NCBI GenBank assembly: GCA_964342305.1 | Contig: CAYFGK010000030.1 | Coordinates: forward strand, 1-54,195 | Reading direction: 5' to 3' | Length of the DNA: 54,195 nucleotides | From: DT-110 sp964342305 | GTDB lineage: Bacteria > Bacteroidota > Bacteroidia > Chitinophagales > Saprospiraceae | Shown: positions 1 to 7,951 of the stretch, one piece after another | Layout: each line of letters opens with the position of its first letter | Position numbering within the stretch: position 1 is the first letter of the stretch | Position numbers and translations under genes: made by a program | The notes under the pieces: model-generated | What the model saw: the letters and a program-made list of their open reading frames with translations, nothing else | Databases searched by the model: none | What the model was told of the DNA's origin: nothing

Positions 1-83
1 AATGATAGTGCTATGTCTAGTGCCAAATTCTTTAGTTTTAGGTGAGGTTGGGCATGGCCGATTTCGTAAAACGCATAGTACAG

Positions 84-103
84 GGTAGTAGGTATAGGGT
101 ATA
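84..103. repeat. Fragment of dispersed intergenic repeat (family B)
   Basis: The block GGTAGTAGGTATAGGGTATA is, except for its first base, the reverse complement of 54140-54158 near the other end of the window. A second short match, GTGAGGTTGGG at 42-52, also occurs at 54041-54051. Related GGTAGTAGG sequence lies at 44687-44703. The first ~105 bases therefore look like a degenerate, inverted copy of the same intergenic element. Confidence 0.5.
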
Positions 104-215
104 TCCATTCAAACAGGTTCTAACGCTAACAAAAATATGGATGATCCTGCATGCAACTACCTCCGTGGGGTAAACGTTGTACCGTTTGCGAATCCGTGCA
201 TATAACGAACCATTC

Positions 216-1346
216 ATGGCTGGCATATACCTTCACATTCCTTTTTGCAAGCAAGCTTGCCACTACTGCAACTTCCATTTCAGTACGAGTCGGTCGCGAC
301 AATCGGAGATGGTTGATATGCTCTGCCGGGAAATATCTCTCCGCAGAGATTACCTGTCAACCGACACCCTGGAGACCATCTATCTGGGCGGCGGTACCCC
401 ATCCATTCTAACCTCGGATGAATTGAACCAACTATTCTCCACGATAGCCAATAATTTTCAGGTAGTGCCCGGTGCCGAAGTGACCCTGGAAGCCAATCCG
501 GATGACCTCACACCCGAAAAGGTCCGGGTTATTCGCGATACGCCGGTCAACCGGTTCAGCATTGGGATACAATCATTTTTCGAAGAAGATCTCCGATTTA
601 TGAACCGGGCACATCGAGCCCGGGAAGCCTTCGACTGCATTGAACGGGTGCAGGCAGCTGGATTTACTGATCTGACAATAGATCTCATTTACGGGAGCCC
701 TACCACCTCCGAAGAACGTTGGCTCCAAAACCTGGAGTACGCCTTTGCTTTGGGTATCCCGCATTTGTCGTGTTATTGCCTGACCGTGGAACCCAAAACA
801 GCCCTTGACCACTTTGTGCGTCAGGGCAAGGTCGCACCAGTCGACGAGGTCCGTGCCTCCCGGCAATTTGAATTGCTGCTGGAGCGCGCGCAGCAGGCGG
901 GCTACGAACAATACGAGATATCCAATTTCGCCCGCAACCAACGCTATGCCCGGCACAACACTGCCTATTGGCTGGGGGAGCACTATCTGGGAGTAGGCCC
1001 GGCAGCACACTCCTTCGACGGAAATTCCCGCCAGTGGAATGTGGCTAATAACGCCCGCTACCTAAAGGCAATGGAACAGGCAGGAGATCGTTTCCCGGAG
1101 GATCTATTCGAACGGGAAGAACTTACCCCCGACATGCAATACAACGAATACGTGATGACCCGGCTGCGCACCAAGTGGGGGGTCGACGCCCGGCGTTTAA
1201 CACCGGTATTTCAGGAATTCCTGAAACGGGAAATGGCCCGGCACGTCAAGGCCGGGTATGTCGTGGTGGAAGATAATGCCTACCGGCTAACACAGGCAGG
1301 GAAGTTGCTGGCTGATCGCATTGCCGCCGATGTGTTCTACGCCTGA
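216..1346 (+). CDS. hemW: Radical SAM heme chaperone HemW
   Basis: 376 residues, usual length for HemW. The protein opens with a radical-SAM cluster motif (CKQACHYC, CX3CX2C) about ten residues from the start, followed by GGGTPS and SIGIQSF, all characteristic of the HemN/HemW group. HemW proteins bind a 4Fe-4S cluster and heme and are regarded as heme chaperones rather than true coproporphyrinogen III dehydrogenases; HemN proper has a longer N-terminal extension that is absent here. The start at 216 is preferred over an in-frame ATG at 177 because the family begins directly with a short strand before the cysteine motif. It converges on the gene at 1354 with a 7-base gap. Confidence 0.9.
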   Translation: MAGIYLHIPFCKQACHYCNFHFSTSRSRQSEMVDMLCREISLRRDYLSTDTLETIYLGGGTPSILTSDELNQLFSTIANNFQVVPGAEVTLEANPDDLTPEKVRVIRDTPVNRFSIGIQSFFEEDLRFMNRAHRAREAFDCIERVQAAGFTDLTIDLIYGSPTTSEERWLQNLEYAFALGIPHLSCYCLTVEPKTALDHFVRQGKVAPVDEVRASRQFELLLERAQQAGYEQYEISNFARNQRYARHNTAYWLGEHYLGVGPAAHSFDGNSRQWNVANNARYLKAMEQAGDRFPEDLFEREELTPDMQYNEYVMTRLRTKWGVDARRLTPVFQEFLKREMARHVKAGYVVVEDNAYRLTQAGKLLADRIAADVFYA

Positions 1347-1353
1347 GGGAAAT

Positions 1354-1740
1354 TTAATCCTCATCGTCCTCGTCGAAATCATCGGGAGCCTGACCGTCAT
1401 CCGGGATCTCCAGTGCCTCGTCTTCATCATCGTCAGCGAGGTAATCGAGATCTGCGTATTTATCCTCGTAATCCTCACGAATGCTTTTGCGAAGACGGCC
1501 GTCCTCATCGTAATCATCATCCTGCAGGATGATCTTGCGGGCCTCCTGGACCGTCATGCGCACCAGGTAATAGCGATCATCGGTCTCGAAGGGCAGGGCA
1601 CTGACCTTATTTCCATCGCGATTCGTGAATTGAATAAGGTTTTTGCTAAATCCCCGGGGGTAAGTCAACTTGATCTGTTCCTGGATGCTGGCATCCAGCT
1701 TCTCAAAATCCTTGATGACTCGTGGTTTATCCGTGCTCAT
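1354..1740 (-). CDS. Small acidic protein of unknown function
   Basis: 128 residues. No enzymatic motif recognised. The N-terminal ~85 residues look globular and mixed alpha/beta. The last ~45 residues are almost entirely Asp/Glu with an occasional hydrophobic, ending in DDFDEDDED. Such tails are typical of proteins that mimic nucleic acid or bind basic partners, but function cannot be assigned. No signal peptide or membrane segment, so cytoplasmic. Single gene; upstream lies the regulatory region of the gene at 2095. Confidence 0.7.
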   Translation of the reverse strand: MSTDKPRVIKDFEKLDASIQEQIKLTYPRGFSKNLIQFTNRDGNKVSALPFETDDRYYLVRMTVQEARKIILQDDDYDEDGRLRKSIREDYEDKYADLDYLADDDEDEALEIPDDGQAPDDFDEDDED

Positions 1741-1939
1741 GGCTCTCGTTTTTACGATACGACCATCGACTCAGCCATGTTGAAACCTGGACACATTCGT
1801 CGACGGTCATTTGATTTTCGGCCTGTAACATAGGGTTAATTATCATTTCTTACAAGCAGTTTAATGGGTTACCCCAAAAATCGTTTTTCCTGGTAAGCTC
1901 ACCAACGTATTCCCTATATATCAGTTCGATCATCCCGTC

Positions 1940-1959
1940 AAAATGTTTTAAAACATTTT
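1940..1959. promoter_or_regulatory. Perfect 20-bp palindrome, candidate operator
   Basis: AAAATGTTTTAAAACATTTT equals its own reverse complement. Its right half AAAACATTTT (1950-1959) recurs exactly at 2052-2061, between the candidate -33 and -7 boxes of the downstream gene. The arrangement suggests a dimeric DNA-binding protein, possibly the downstream AntA/AntB-like protein itself (inference). Confidence 0.5.
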
Positions 1960-2040
1960 CTGTTTTAAAAAACTAATCTTCATAACAACCTATCTATCAA
2001 CACCTAACACCTCAAACCCCAAACCTCGGAGCTAGTGTAA

Positions 2041-2072
2041 TTTGCATTATTAAAACATTTTGTGTACTTTTA
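2041..2072 (+). promoter_or_regulatory. Candidate Bacteroidota-type promoter with embedded half-site
   Basis: TTTG at 2041-2044 is followed after 20 bases by TACTTTTA (2065-2072), close to the TTTG-N(~20)-TAnnTTTG form of Bacteroidota housekeeping promoters. The half-site AAAACATTTT (2052-2061) lies in the spacer, where bound protein would block polymerase. The ATG follows at 2095. Confidence 0.5.
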
Positions 2073-2094
2073 CATCAACATCAAACGAAAAGTT

Positions 2095-2883
2095 ATGAAA
2101 CTGGAGGTGTTAGTCAGCAAGAAAGGAACACGGGTGGTACGGGCCACGGAATTATACCGAGCTCTTGAATTACCCGAGCAACATTACGGAACAACAGTCC
2201 GAAAATGGCTGAACGATGTATACGAGTTTTCCGATGGTTTGCGCGGCCCCTTGCGCATGCAGGACTACGCTCCGCGCAAGCAGTCGGATAATCCGGTAAT
2301 GAAGGATTATTTCCTTTCTGTGGCTTTCGCCAAAAACATAACCCTCCACTCCGCCAGCAAAGCAAAGCGAAAAGTGGCTTTGCACCTGCGTGCTTCCGAG
2401 CAGCAAGGAGCCTCCCATCAGTTTTCCAAAGAAAACCTGATCGGTTTAATAGAATTGACAAAAGCCATGAGTATGGTTTCCTGTCAGGAAGCCAGTCAGC
2501 AACGACACCTTCACTTGTACAGCAAACGCAATGATGGATCAGGAGCTAACTGGTGGTACCACCGGGCTAGTATTCTCGGCTATTCCGTCGAAGGCCTGCG
2601 TCGCGACCTGCGCAAACAGGGTCTTGATGGCAGGGACATGAGTCAACGGGATATGCTGTTGCAACTTGATCCGTTAGAGTTGATCCGGGCCGGTGTTATC
2701 GATCACTTCATGGCCCAGGACAAAGACGAGCAGTATGCCTGTCATATGGGTGACCTTGCCAAATACCTGGCCCGCGAATTGGAGTTGGATGTATTCGACG
2801 ACCGCAAAGGCGGTAACATCTTTGCACCAGATGTACAACCCGGTTTATTAAGCCGGCTGCGTCAGGAAGAGATCCGCGCCTGA
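2095..2883 (+). CDS. AntA/AntB antirepressor-like DNA-binding protein
   Basis: 262 residues from the ATG at 2095; an in-frame ATG at 2062 would lie inside the promoter candidate. Residues ~8-105 resemble the AntA/AntB (phage antirepressor/KilA-like) domain: VVRATELYRALEL, a WLNDVYEF segment, then a KDYFLSVAFAKNI segment followed by a basic helix. The rest is not recognised; it contains a long helical segment and a WWYHRASILGYSVEGLRRDL stretch that may form a second helical DNA-binding region. No phage genes are adjacent, so it may be a domesticated regulator. Upstream palindromes suggest autoregulation. Converges on the mutase gene with a 37-base gap. Confidence 0.6.
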   Translation: MKLEVLVSKKGTRVVRATELYRALELPEQHYGTTVRKWLNDVYEFSDGLRGPLRMQDYAPRKQSDNPVMKDYFLSVAFAKNITLHSASKAKRKVALHLRASEQQGASHQFSKENLIGLIELTKAMSMVSCQEASQQRHLHLYSKRNDGSGANWWYHRASILGYSVEGLRRDLRKQGLDGRDMSQRDMLLQLDPLELIRAGVIDHFMAQDKDEQYACHMGDLAKYLARELELDVFDDRKGGNIFAPDVQPGLLSRLRQEEIRA

Positions 2884-2920
2884 ATTTGATTACGCTTACG
2901 CAAAAAACCAAACGATATGC

Positions 2921-5059
2921 TTACGCTTCTACTTCTCCTAGCAGTACTTCTAAAATTTGAGCAGCAGCCTTTGCGATCTGTGTACCGGGTCCAAAGACTC
3001 CCGCAACCCCTAAATCGAATAGGTATTGGTAGTCCTGAGCGGGAATAACACCGCCGACTACCACCAGAATATCCTCCCGCCCCAATGCCTGGAGAGCTTC
3101 CATGGTTTGGGGAACCAGCGTTTTATGCCCGGCCGCCAGTGAGGAAATGCCCAGGATGTGGACGTCGTTTTCGGCGGCCTGCCGGGCAGCTTCCTCCGGC
3201 GTCTGAAATAAAGGTCCGATATCCACGTCAAAACCCAGATCAGCAAAACTGGTGGCAATAACCTTGGCACCACGATCGTGACCGTCCTGCCCCAATTTGG
3301 CAACCATGATCCGTGGTCTGCGGCCGACAGCTTCTTCGAAGGTATCGGCCAGCGCCTTGGCCTTTTTAAAATCATCGTCCGTTCTAATCTCACTGGAGTA
3401 TACACCCGACACGGAGCGAGTCATGGGCGTGAAGCGTCCGAAGGCTCGCTCCATAGCTTCGGAGATTTCACCCAATGTCGCCCGGTGACGAGCACATTCC
3501 ACTGCTCGCTCCAACAGATTTCCTTCACCCGATTCGGCTGATTTTGCTAATGCCTGAAGTGCTTCCTGCACAGCATTATTATCCCGGTCAGCTTTCACCT
3601 GATTGATACGGGCAATTTGCGACTCGCGAACGGCCGCATTATCCACCTCCAGAATATCAATGGGGTCCTCTTTTTCCAGGCGGAACACATTGACGCCCAC
3701 TATCTGATCCTTACCGCTATCAATGCGCGCTTGCTTTCTGGCCGCCGCTTCTTCGATCCGAAGTTTAGGAAGGCCATCTTCAATGGCTTTAGCCATCCCG
3801 CCCAGTTCCTCCACCTCCTGGATCAGCGTCCAGGCTCTTTCGACCAGTTGATCGGTCAGGAATTCCACGTAATGGGAACCTCCCCAGGGATCTACTGCCC
3901 GTACCAGATCGGTTTCTTTTTGCAGATAGATCTGCGTATCCCGGGCAATCTTGGCGGAAAAATCAGTCGGCAATGCGATGGCCTCGTCCAGCGAGTTGGT
4001 ATGCAGCGACTGCGTACCACCAAAGGCCGCAGCAGCGGCTTCAATGGCAGTACGGCCAATGTTATTATAGGGATCTTGTTCGGTCAGACTGTACCCCGAG
4101 GTCTGGCAGTGCGTACGCAAGGCCATCGACTTGGGATTCTGCGGGTCGAACTGTTTGACGATGCTCGACCACAATACCCGTCCGGCACGCATCTTGGCGA
4201 TCTCCATGAAGTGATTCATACCGATCGCCCAAAAGAAGGAGAGGCGGGGTGCAAAGTCATCGATGCTCAATCCCGCTTTCATCCCCGCCCGGATATATTC
4301 CAGACCGTCGGCCAGGGTATATGCCAATTCGATATCGGCCGGAGCACCGGCTTCGTGCATGTGGTAGCCACTAATGCTAATGGAGTTGAAGCGCGGCATG
4401 TTCTTAGCCGTGTAGGCAAAAATATCCGCGATGATCCGCATGGAGGGCAGGGGCGGATAGATGAAGGTATTCCGTACCATGAACTCCTTGAGGATATCAT
4501 TCTGGATGGTTCCGCTAAGTTTCTCGGCCGGCACCCCTTGTTCCTCCGCAGCGACAATGTAAAAGGCCATGATCGGAATGACCGCTCCGTTCATCGTCAT
4601 GGATACCGACATTTTGTCGAGGGGTATCTGATCGAACAGGATCTTCATGTCTTCGACCGTATCGATGGCGACACCGGCTTTACCAACGTCGCCGGTCACG
4701 CGTTCGTGATCGGAATCGTACCCGCGGTGGGTCGCCAGGTCGAAGGCCACCGACAGTCCTTTCTGGCCTTGCTCCAGGTTGCGGCGATAAAAGGCGTTGC
4801 TCTCTTCGGCCGTGGAAAAGCCGGCGTACTGACGGATTGTCCACGGGCGCACCGTATACATACTGCTGTAGGGGCCGCGCAGGTAGGGAGGCAACCCGGC
4901 TACGTAATCGAGGTGATGCAGCTTTTCGCTGTCGGCGGGACCAAATTGGGGTGGCACCTCAATTTTTTCGGGCGTTTCCCAATTAGCTTGATCCCCCTGC
5001 TTGGCACGGGGTCGGAGCGACAGGTCGAGTTCGATGGATTGGAAATCGGGGCGGGCCAT
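2921..5059 (-). CDS. scpA: Methylmalonyl-CoA mutase, large (catalytic) subunit
   Basis: 712 residues, full length for the catalytic subunit. It carries an N-terminal TIM-barrel substrate domain (TVRPWTIRQYAGFSTAEESN, then FDLATHRGYDSDH) and a C-terminal cobalamin-binding domain with the DXHXXG motif (GQDGHDRGAKV) and a GISSLAAGHKTL segment. It interconverts (R)-methylmalonyl-CoA and succinyl-CoA with adenosylcobalamin, in propionate metabolism. Start at 5059 (MARPDFQ) chosen because the upstream in-frame extension to 5128 has no family match. The small-subunit partner and the MeaB-type G-protein chaperone usually found nearby are not in this window. Confidence 0.95.
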   Translation of the reverse strand: MARPDFQSIELDLSLRPRAKQGDQANWETPEKIEVPPQFGPADSEKLHHLDYVAGLPPYLRGPYSSMYTVRPWTIRQYAGFSTAEESNAFYRRNLEQGQKGLSVAFDLATHRGYDSDHERVTGDVGKAGVAIDTVEDMKILFDQIPLDKMSVSMTMNGAVIPIMAFYIVAAEEQGVPAEKLSGTIQNDILKEFMVRNTFIYPPLPSMRIIADIFAYTAKNMPRFNSISISGYHMHEAGAPADIELAYTLADGLEYIRAGMKAGLSIDDFAPRLSFFWAIGMNHFMEIAKMRAGRVLWSSIVKQFDPQNPKSMALRTHCQTSGYSLTEQDPYNNIGRTAIEAAAAAFGGTQSLHTNSLDEAIALPTDFSAKIARDTQIYLQKETDLVRAVDPWGGSHYVEFLTDQLVERAWTLIQEVEELGGMAKAIEDGLPKLRIEEAAARKQARIDSGKDQIVGVNVFRLEKEDPIDILEVDNAAVRESQIARINQVKADRDNNAVQEALQALAKSAESGEGNLLERAVECARHRATLGEISEAMERAFGRFTPMTRSVSGVYSSEIRTDDDFKKAKALADTFEEAVGRRPRIMVAKLGQDGHDRGAKVIATSFADLGFDVDIGPLFQTPEEAARQAAENDVHILGISSLAAGHKTLVPQTMEALQALGREDILVVVGGVIPAQDYQYLFDLGVAGVFGPGTQIAKAAAQILEVLLGEVEA

Positions 5060-5216
5060 AATACGTGGTTTGAGCGTTTGCGCTAAATATACGGGAAAAA
5101 TAAAGGTTGGAAAGGTGAGATGTGTCAATGCCCTACCAAAGGAAAGGCCCCAACCGATCCGAAGATCAGCGGGGCACTTTCCCGTCGTCGAAAACTACCA
5201 AATATTTTAAGTCTAC

Positions 5217-5251
5217 TTTCAACCTATATGATGCACGTACAGTTACCTTTG
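5217..5251 (+). promoter_or_regulatory. Candidate promoter of the M16 peptidase gene
   Basis: TACCTTTG at 5244-5251 matches the -7 consensus TAnnTTTG exactly; TTTC at 5217-5220 lies 23 bases upstream as a weak -33 box. It would give a leader of about 90 bases before the ATG at 5345. Confidence 0.35.
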
Positions 5252-5344
5252 GTGTACGATAAACGCCTATTTCCCTGTTAATTCTAGTCATTCCAGCGAG
5301 GAATTAGTACCTTCTGGAAACCCAGACAAACGAGCATACGAGGT

Positions 5345-6604
5345 ATGGTACCTTTCGAACAATTTGAGCTCAGCAACGGCCTGCGGGTTCTGGTCCACGA
5401 AGACCAAAGCACGCCCATGGTCGCCGTAAACGTTCTGTATAATGTTGGTGCCCGCGACGAGCGTCCGGACCGGACCGGCTTCGCCCACCTGTTTGAACAC
5501 CTGATGTTTGGTGGGTCGGCAAATATTCCCGATTTCGATGATGTGATCCAGCGGGCCGGAGGCGACAATAACGCCTTTACCAATAATGATATCACCAACT
5601 TCTACGATATCCTGCCCGCCCAGAACCTGGAAACGGCCCTTTGGCTGGAATCAGACCGCATGTACAGCCTGAATTTCGACGAGCGGGTACTGGAAGTACA
5701 ACGCAAGGTGGTATTGGAAGAGTTTAATGAGACCTGCCTGAACGAACCCTACGGCGATGTATGGCATCACCTGGCCGACCTGGCCTACAAAGTGCACCCT
5801 TACCGCTGGCCCACCATTGGCAAAGTGCCCCAGCACGTTGCCGAGGCTACGCTCGACGATGTAAAGGACTTCTTCGCTAAATATTACCGCCCAAACAATG
5901 CCAGCCTCGTAGTCGCCGGGCGGACCACGTTGGCCGAGGTCAAACGACTGGCTGAAAAATGGTTCGGGGATATTCCGGCCGGGCTGATCCCCGAACGGAG
6001 ACTACCCAAAGAACCTCCCCAGAAAAAACTGCAGCAGCGAATCAATCAGGCCAACGTACCTGCCGATGCCCTGTATCTCGCTTTCCATTCGCCCAGTCGT
6101 CTGGACGAGGCCTACTACGCCACCGATCTTCTGACCGATATCCTGGGGTACGGTAACTCAGCCCGTCTGCAGCGTAAACTGTTGCGCGAACAACGGATCG
6201 TTTCCCATATCGACTGCTACCAAACCGGCAGCATGGATCCCGGCTTGCTGGTCATTGAAGCCCGTCCGGTCGATGGTGTTACACTCGAAGATATCGAGCA
6301 AGCCATCTGGCAGGAATTAGATGCCCTGCGCACCCATCCGATCCCTCAGCGGGAACTCGACCGCTGGATTAATAAAATGGAAAGTAATCTGGCTTTTTCC
6401 GAAACGAATGTGCTCAATAAGGCCATCAACCTGGCGTATTACGACGTACTGGGTGATGCCCGGATGATCAACCAGGAGCCCGATCGCTACCGGGCAGTGA
6501 CCGTACAGATCATCCAGCAAACTGCCCAACAAATACTTACTCCGGAAAATTGCTCTGAGTTGTATTATAAAGCCGATCGGTCAACCGCACAGCAGGTAGT
6601 GTGA
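5345..6604 (+). CDS. M16 family zinc metallopeptidase (pitrilysin/insulinase-like)
   Basis: 419 residues, the size of a single-chain two-domain M16 peptidase. The inverted zinc motif HXXEH is present as HLFEH (residues 48-52), with a downstream glutamate-rich helix (VVLEEFNE) in the position of the third zinc ligand. The second half has the M16 C-domain pattern (LYLAFHSPSR, DILGYGNSARL). No signal peptide is visible, unlike many periplasmic relatives, so it may be cytoplasmic. M16 enzymes degrade peptides or cleave targeting sequences; substrate unknown. The active-site motif indicates the catalytic rather than the inactive paralogue. Confidence 0.9.
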   Translation: MVPFEQFELSNGLRVLVHEDQSTPMVAVNVLYNVGARDERPDRTGFAHLFEHLMFGGSANIPDFDDVIQRAGGDNNAFTNNDITNFYDILPAQNLETALWLESDRMYSLNFDERVLEVQRKVVLEEFNETCLNEPYGDVWHHLADLAYKVHPYRWPTIGKVPQHVAEATLDDVKDFFAKYYRPNNASLVVAGRTTLAEVKRLAEKWFGDIPAGLIPERRLPKEPPQKKLQQRINQANVPADALYLAFHSPSRLDEAYYATDLLTDILGYGNSARLQRKLLREQRIVSHIDCYQTGSMDPGLLVIEARPVDGVTLEDIEQAIWQELDALRTHPIPQRELDRWINKMESNLAFSETNVLNKAINLAYYDVLGDARMINQEPDRYRAVTVQIIQQTAQQILTPENCSELYYKADRSTAQQVV

Positions 6605-6642
6605 TATAAACCAGAACCATCTTCGACACCTAACCCGGGTAC

Positions 6643-7884
6643 ATGAAAATTGCCATCATCGGCGGAGGCGCCAGTGGGCTGATTACCGCTTATCTACTCC
6701 ACAAACAGCACGAAGTCACCGTTTACGAAAAAGAGTCAGTGCCCGGAGGGAATGTGCGGACCCTAAACAAAAATGTTTCCGGCACCTCTCTGCGGCCTGA
6801 TCTTTCCATTGAAAACGGCGTATTGGGTTTTAGCGAAAGCTATTACCCAAACTTCCATCACCTGATGGATGAATTAGAAATCCCTCTATTGACCTACCAG
6901 CCATCCCTCTCCCTTTTTGCCAGGGACCGCTTTTATCCGGCCCGGCCCGGTTCTTTGCGGAATATCCGTGCCATGGTTCGGCAACTGGGGGCATCCGGTT
7001 ACGCCACCGAGCTGATCGGCCTGGCCCGTTCCCAGAACCGTTTCAAAAAACACCTATCCGGGTGGGAGAAAACCGGAAAGACCTACCAGGATTATCCACT
7101 AAATAACCCACTGTACGAGGAGTTCCTCCGTGGTCTGTTTATGCTCAGTTTCTCTACTCCCTTTGCTGACACCCGGCAATTACCCCAATCGTTGCTTACC
7201 CCCTATATCCGGTCATTACCCAATTCCCGGTGGAGTTTTGTGCGTGGAGGCGTCTATACCTATCTGGAGAAGATCATTTCTATCATCGGGAGGGACCGCA
7301 TCAGACTCGATGCCTTGGGAATTCAGATAAAACGACAGGCCGATCACGTGACCGTTGACCTCAAGGGCCATTCGACCCGCTACGATAAAGTCGTGATCGC
7401 TACCACCCCCGGTGCCGTAGGGTCCGTTCTAACGGATATGTCAGATCAGGAGCGAAACGTCTTTGGTAATTGGCAAGACCGGACCTTCACTACCCTGGCT
7501 CATACGGACGATGGTCTGTACGGCCGGCATCGATCAGCCAGCAAAACCCCCATGGATCTGTTTGTGGATGACGAGCGGCAGGGATACAATACCTACCAGA
7601 ATACGGTTTATCGTTTGCCAACATCTACCTCCTACAATTTCGCCTACGGCCTGGACGATCACCTCCCTGCATCCGCCATTTTGCACCGGGCCGATCACAC
7701 TGTACCTGTTTATGATGGTTCCCTTTCGGAAAAGGTCGAAGCGATCCAGTCTATACAGGGCGAGCGCAATACGTATTACGCCGGAGCGTACCTGGGGAAC
7801 GGGTTGCACGAGGGTGCGGTGACTTCGGCTATGAGGGTGGCTTATTATTTGAAAAAACAGGCTTCAACATATTTTATTGGATAA
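6643..7884 (+). CDS. FAD-dependent NAD/FAD-binding oxidoreductase
   Basis: 413 residues. The N-terminus is a Rossmann dinucleotide-binding motif (IIGGGASGLITAYLL) followed by the acidic residue of VYEKE and a PGGNVRT segment, as in amine-oxidase-like flavoproteins. Near the C-terminus YYAGAYLGNGLHEGAVTSA is the second FAD contact region. This layout matches the predicted NAD/FAD-binding proteins of the COG2907 type; the substrate is unknown. It starts 38 bases after the M16 gene and may share a transcript. The toxin-antitoxin pair follows on the same strand but appears to have its own control region. Confidence 0.85.
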   Translation: MKIAIIGGGASGLITAYLLHKQHEVTVYEKESVPGGNVRTLNKNVSGTSLRPDLSIENGVLGFSESYYPNFHHLMDELEIPLLTYQPSLSLFARDRFYPARPGSLRNIRAMVRQLGASGYATELIGLARSQNRFKKHLSGWEKTGKTYQDYPLNNPLYEEFLRGLFMLSFSTPFADTRQLPQSLLTPYIRSLPNSRWSFVRGGVYTYLEKIISIIGRDRIRLDALGIQIKRQADHVTVDLKGHSTRYDKVVIATTPGAVGSVLTDMSDQERNVFGNWQDRTFTTLAHTDDGLYGRHRSASKTPMDLFVDDERQGYNTYQNTVYRLPTSTSYNFAYGLDDHLPASAILHRADHTVPVYDGSLSEKVEAIQSIQGERNTYYAGAYLGNGLHEGAVTSAMRVAYYLKKQASTYFIG

Positions 7885-7900
7885 TACTGGCATAGGGCTC

Positions 7901-7930
7901 TTGACTATTGTTGTTCAAAAAATTATATTG
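7901..7930 (+). promoter_or_regulatory. Candidate promoter of the AbiE operon
   Basis: TTGACT (7901-7906) and TATATTG (7924-7930) are spaced like -33 and -7 boxes. The -7 box overlaps the left arm of the inverted repeat at 7925-7951. A start site about 7 bases downstream would fall near 7937, inside the repeat and after the ATG at 7934. If this promoter is real, translation may begin at the in-frame ATG at 7958. Confidence 0.35.
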
Positions 7931-7951
7931 TTCATGAATCATGAACAATAT
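7925..7951. promoter_or_regulatory. 27-bp perfect inverted repeat, candidate AbiEi operator
   Basis: Left arm ATATTGTTCATGA (7925-7937) and right arm TCATGAACAATAT (7939-7951) are exact reverse complements around a single A at 7938. It covers the proposed start codon and the -7 box. AbiEi antitoxins are known to repress their own operons by binding inverted repeats, so this is the expected position of the operator. A further TTGTTCA half-site lies at 7911-7917. Confidence 0.7.

Larger units (their letters stand above)
1741..2094. other. 354-base intergenic region with operator-like palindrome
   Basis: Divergent promoter region between the acidic protein (minus) and the AntA/AntB-like gene (plus). 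AT-rich in its right half. It contains a perfect 20-bp palindrome at 1940-1959 and a second copy of its half-site at 2052-2061, listed separately. No additional ORF is credible. Confidence 0.6.

Noticed and set aside
2062..2094. Upstream extension of the AntA/AntB-like gene
   Set aside because: The 2062 start would lie inside the candidate promoter and half-site; the domain begins after the ATG at 2095.
3617..5086. 489-codon ORF on the plus strand
   Set aside because: Antisense shadow of the full-length methylmalonyl-CoA mutase gene; no signal, motif or family resemblance.
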